Shown here piece by piece: positions 61,075 through 64,000 of a stretch of 64,000 bases of DNA; positions within the stretch are counted from its first letter, which is position 1, and every line of letters begins with the position of its first letter. A model generated the notes under the pieces. The model was given only the letters and a program-made list of their open reading frames with translations. It was not told the DNA's origin and ran no database searches. Where the stretch lies: contig NZ_JADOEP010000005.1 in the NCBI RefSeq assembly GCF_016745275.1, positions 62,001 to 126,000 on the forward strand, given 5' to 3'. The translations under genes were made by a program, and so were the position numbers. The DNA comes from Enterococcus sp. BWB1-3 (lineage in GTDB: Bacteria > Bacillota > Bacilli > Lactobacillales > Enterococcaceae).

Positions 61075-61434
61075 CTATTCTTGTTCCTTTTTCTCCTCCA
61101 GTTCAGGCATTTCCGGCAGTTCATTCTGGATTTTAGTCAGCTGCTCCTGAATTTTTTCCAGACGAGGCTTCGCCTGAAAATTAAAATTCGTAATATCTTT
61201 ATTGATTCCTTTTACAAATGGAGGAATCACAGTTTCAGCAGTTTCCTGGAAATCAGCCAGGTTTGTTTTGAATGTTGCCAGTTTTTCGTTGAAATCATCA
61301 TGCAGATACTTCCAGTCATCGATTTCATCAATAATTTTCTGCTTGGTTTCTTTTCCACTACGAGGGGCCATAAACAGTCCGCCGATTCCGCCTACAACAG
61401 AGCCGAATAATAATCCTTTGATAAATCCTTTCAT
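61075..61434 (-). CDS. YtxH-domain membrane protein
   Basis: Protein of 119 residues starting MKGFIKGLLFGSVVGGIGGLFMAPRSGKETKQKI, the YtxH hallmark: a Gly-rich membrane segment followed by A-P-x-S-G-K-E. The rest is helical and charged. YtxH proteins are linked to general stress in Bacillus, with unknown activity. Its ATG follows the HIT stop codon directly, so the two genes are coupled. Confidence 0.85.
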   Translation of the reverse strand: MKGFIKGLLFGSVVGGIGGLFMAPRSGKETKQKIIDEIDDWKYLHDDFNEKLATFKTNLADFQETAETVIPPFVKGINKDITNFNFQAKPRLEKIQEQLTKIQNELPEMPELEEKKEQE

Positions 61435-61863
61435 TTAAACATTCACCTGCTTTTCAACAGCTGCAGCAATTTCCTGCAGTTCTTCCTGTGTATAATTTTC
61501 CTGATTATTAGCAAAACGCATACTGAAACCGTCCTCTTTGGTATATCTGGGAATAAGATGGACATGGGAATGGAAGACAGACTGATAAGCCAGCTCTTTA
61601 TTATTGTTTACGATATTTAATCCTTCCATTTCCGGAAAAGCTTTTTCCAGTGCCAGAGCGATTTTTGGAATGCGGGCAAACACTTCTGCCGCCAGATCAG
61701 CATCATACTCAAAAATATCCGTCACGTGTTTTTTTGGGATTAACAGCGTATGCCCCTTTGTTGTCTGACTGATATCCAAAAAAGCGTAGACTGTGTCATC
61801 TTCATAGATTTTATAACTGGGAATTTCTTTATCGGCAATTTTACAAAAGATACAATCTTTCAT
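61435..61863 (-). CDS. hit: HIT-family nucleotide hydrolase
   Basis: Protein of 142 residues of the HinT type. N-terminal CIFCKIADKEIPSYKIYEDD with the two zinc-type Cys, then LLIPKKHVTDIFE and the catalytic triad HSHVHLIPRY (about residues 98-107). It hydrolyses nucleoside phosphoramidates. The gene lies divergent to ecsA, as in Bacillus and other Firmicutes, where hit and ecs are neighbours. Confidence 0.93.
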   Translation of the reverse strand: MKDCIFCKIADKEIPSYKIYEDDTVYAFLDISQTTKGHTLLIPKKHVTDIFEYDADLAAEVFARIPKIALALEKAFPEMEGLNIVNNNKELAYQSVFHSHVHLIPRYTKEDGFSMRFANNQENYTQEELQEIAAAVEKQVNV

Positions 61864-62293
61864 GATAAACCTTCTTTCATAAGCATTTACTTTCCTTTTA
61901 CTTTACCATATCTGTCTGAAAATGTGTAAGAGTTCCGCAATTGTCTGCATGATATAAATGAAAATTTTATTTTTTTGAAATAATAAGCTGATTAAGGTCT
62001 GTAGAGAGTGGTGTCTTTCAATTATCTTCTTGTCGGACTCAGCCAAGTGAGAAGGATTCAGCATCGGTTTTTGCTCAATTTTCGGGAAATCTTATGTTTG
62101 GAGTAGTATGTTGGTTTAAAGACCTTTTTATCGATCTGTTTTGATAATGATCAAAGCAAAAATAGTCAAAAAATAGTTTCTTTCTATGTAAAAGGAAGGA
62201 TAGAAATAGATAGTTTAAAATTATTCCTCTCAGAGCCATTTTATCTTTGCCTCGTGTTATAATAAAATCATTAAAAAATTTGGAGGCAATAAG
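61864..62293. other. Divergent promoter region between hit and ecsA
   Basis: About 430 bases without a gene. A TATAAT lies about 30 bases before ecsA; no good -35 box is seen. Confidence 0.4.
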
Positions 62294-63031
62294 ATGAGCT
62301 TGAAAATTGAGCATTTAACAGGGGGCTACGGTCATGTTCCTGTTTTGAAAGATATAAATTTTGAAGTAAAAGCCGGAGAAATGGTTGGACTGATTGGGTT
62401 AAATGGTGCCGGCAAGAGTACGACGATTAAGAATATTATTGGTTTGCTGACTCCTCAAAAGGGAAAGATTTTGATTGATGGCCAGACACTGAATCATAGT
62501 CCGGAGAGCTATCGCAAGAAGATAGGCTATATTCCTGAAACACCTTCTTTATATGAAGAATTGACGTTGAAGGAGCATATTGAAGTGACGGCAATGGCGT
62601 ATGATATATCCGTAGAGGAAGCATTTCGCAGAGCAGATGTACTGTTGAAAACCTTCCGCCTTGAAAATAAGCTGGAATGGTTTCCGGCACATTTTTCAAA
62701 AGGGATGAAGCAGAAAGTGATGGTGCTCTGTGCCTTTTTAATTGAGCCAAGTCTGTATATTATCGATGAGCCATTTTTAGGTCTGGACCCATTGGCGATT
62801 CATGCGTTGCTGGAATTGATGGATGAGATGCGGAATCAAGGAGCAGCCATTTTGATGTCCACACATATTCTGGCTACTGCGGAGAAATACTGTGACCGTT
62901 TCGTTGTGCTTCATGAAGGTGAAATTAGAGCAGTTGGTTCGATGGAAGAACTGCGAGTAGAATTCAATCTGCCGGACTCATCATTGGATGATATCTACCT
63001 TGCACTGACTAAGGAAGAAAAGGTGGGGTAG
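62294..63031 (+). CDS. ecsA: ABC transporter ATPase EcsA
   Basis: ATPase of 245 residues. Walker A GLNGAGKSTT (about 36), Q-loop YIPETPSLYEELT, a divergent signature FSKGMKQKVM (about 135), Walker B LYIIDEPFLGLDP and STHIL switch. With EcsB it forms an exporter-type complex linked in Bacillus to secretion, protease and competence phenotypes and to RasP activity. ATG after TTTGGAGG. Confidence 0.92.
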   Translation: MSLKIEHLTGGYGHVPVLKDINFEVKAGEMVGLIGLNGAGKSTTIKNIIGLLTPQKGKILIDGQTLNHSPESYRKKIGYIPETPSLYEELTLKEHIEVTAMAYDISVEEAFRRADVLLKTFRLENKLEWFPAHFSKGMKQKVMVLCAFLIEPSLYIIDEPFLGLDPLAIHALLELMDEMRNQGAAILMSTHILATAEKYCDRFVVLHEGEIRAVGSMEELRVEFNLPDSSLDDIYLALTKEEKVG

Positions 63032-63032
63032 T

Positions 63033-64000
63033 ATGTCAGAACTGTATCGTATGCGTCTATCCCGTCATTTGAAAAAAATGATGAAATATATGCAGTATGT
63101 GTTTAATGATCATTTTGTAATCGTCTGTGTCTTTCTGTTGGGAGGACTGGGCTTTTATTACTCGGAACTTCTGAAAAATCTGCCTGAAGAATTTGTCTGG
63201 GGCAGGCCTTTGGTTCTTCTGATCTGGCTGGCCATTCTTTTTATCGGCAAGCTGGCAACCTTGACACAGGAAGCAGACAAAGTATTTATTCTGCCGAAGG
63301 AAGCGGAGATGCCGGGCTATTTTAAACGAGCATTGAGCTATTCAGCAATTCTTCCCGCTGTCTCTATTTTTTTAATCAGCGGGATGACAATGCCGTTGGT
63401 AGTAGTGACTACAAGGGAGACCTTCGTATCGTTTATCTATTATCTGCTTATGCTGCTGCTGTTGAAGTTTACTCATCTGAAATGGCAGGAGTTTGATCTC
63501 TACCAAATTCCGGGCAATAAAAGTCAGCAGTGGCAGCTGATTTGGCTGTTGGGAAGTGCAGCGGCGATAGCGGCCAGTCTGTATGTGGTGCCTTTGGCCG
63601 GACTAATTGTTGCGATTATCTTGTGCGGAATGTTAGGTTACTTTTTACCAAAGTTAAAAGCAGGTATCTCTCTGGACTGGGAAAAGATGATCAAAAAAGA
63701 AAACAACCGGATGTACCAGATTTACCGGTTTATCAACTTATTTACAGATGTTCCAGAAATCACAGGAAGTGTAAAAAGAAGAAAAGCATTTGATCCTCTT
63801 CTTAATAAGATTAAAAAAGAAAATAAAAATACGTATTTATATCTGTATGCCCGCAGCTTTCTCAGAGGCTCTGAATATAGCGGACTATTCCTTCGTCTTT
63901 TGGGATTGGGCGGTGTGATTCTTTACTTTTCCAATGACTTCATTATGTCATTAGGTGCGGCTATCGTATTTCTGTATTTGATGGGTTTCCAGATGATACC
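63033..64000 (+). CDS. ecsB: ABC transporter membrane subunit EcsB (incomplete)
   Basis: Starts one base after the ecsA stop at an ATG preceded by AGGTGGGG and stays open to the window edge (322 codons). It begins MSELYRMRLSRHLKKMMKYM and shows repeated hydrophobic segments (IVCVFLLGGLGFYY, LLIWLAILFIGKL, and more) typical of EcsB, a protein of about 400 residues. The position after ecsA and the basic N-terminus support the call. Confidence 0.88.
   Translation, partial: MSELYRMRLSRHLKKMMKYMQYVFNDHFVIVCVFLLGGLGFYYSELLKNLPEEFVWGRPLVLLIWLAILFIGKLATLTQEADKVFILPKEAEMPGYFKRALSYSAILPAVSIFLISGMTMPLVVVTTRETFVSFIYYLLMLLLLKFTHLKWQEFDLYQIPGNKSQQWQLIWLLGSAAAIAASLYVVPLAGLIVAIILCGMLGYFLPKLKAGISLDWEKMIKKENNRMYQIYRFINLFTDVPEITGSVKRRKAFDPLLNKIKKENKNTYLYLYARSFLRGSEYSGLFLRLLGLGGVILYFSNDFIMSLGAAIVFLYLMGFQMI

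Overview
The window is a piece of a low-GC Firmicute chromosome, almost certainly an Enterococcus. The evidence is the gene content: WxL-domain surface proteins with their DUF916/DUF3324 partner, an L-lysine-type MurE, class A PBP, PepF and PepV peptidases, PrsA, Ecs, YhaM, and IS1216-like and IS30-type fragments. Gene starts nearly all carry strong AGGAGG-type ribosome sites. I cannot name the species. No rRNA, tRNA or CRISPR was seen.

Layout. 1-5.6 kb: end of a secreted NlpC/P60 hydrolase, PepF, a VanZ-like membrane protein, a YebC regulator, and an ECF sigma factor with a membrane DUF4349 partner and its own ECF-type promoter. 6-16.6 kb: an amino-sugar locus with a mannose-family PTS (EIIA, YajC-like, EIIB, EIIC, EIID), a GntR/UTRA repressor, AgaS, a NagA-type deacetylase, two LacD aldolases and LacC. 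Together these would carry N-acetylgalactosamine from uptake through GalNAc-6-P, GalN-6-P, tagatose-6-P and tagatose-1,6-bisphosphate to triose phosphates. Two promoters in this locus carry the same operator at the same distance. 16.7-25.3 kb: alanine dehydrogenase, MurE, a two-repeat membrane protein, a 1.7-kb decayed stretch, a MurJ/YtgP-like flippase and RsuA, whose 3' end is supplied by a small inverted-repeat element. 25.5-35.1 kb: NAD(P)HX dehydratase, then an accessory island. The island holds an inactivated IS30-type transposase, small secreted and membrane proteins, two SRAP gene tails, a holin-like type I toxin with an antisense RNA, a V8-like serine protease, a lipoprotein, a RloC/PrrC-like AAA ATPase and a resolvase cut by a miniature IS1216-like element. 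Short copies of the 3' end of an IS30 transposase bracket it in opposite orientation.

35.1-47.3 kb: PepV, a graveyard of gene fragments, a three-gene DUF1538/P-II-like operon, a betaine/choline-type ABC transporter (ATPase plus permease-receptor fusion) behind a LexA-box-like palindrome, ArgR, a phosphohexomutase and an RluA-type pseudouridine synthase. Several intergenic spaces hold modular repeats, including a 55-bp tandem array with an inverted single-unit copy 2 kb away. Another space holds twin hairpin/Shine-Dalgarno/short Cys-rich ORF cassettes. 47.3-64 kb: a class A PBP, a UPF0342 protein, YhaO-YhaN-YhaM nucleic-acid enzymes, a four-gene WxL surface cluster, PrsA, a YtxH protein, a HIT protein and EcsA-EcsB (EcsB runs off the window).

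Most promising for new biology: the solitary RloC-like ATPase, the twin hairpin/Cys-peptide cassettes, the repeated SRAP tail that carries a promoter, the type I toxin locus, the ECF/DUF4349 pair and the P-II-linked DUF1538 operon. Coordinates and motifs were read by eye. Family names rest on motif recognition, not on a database search.
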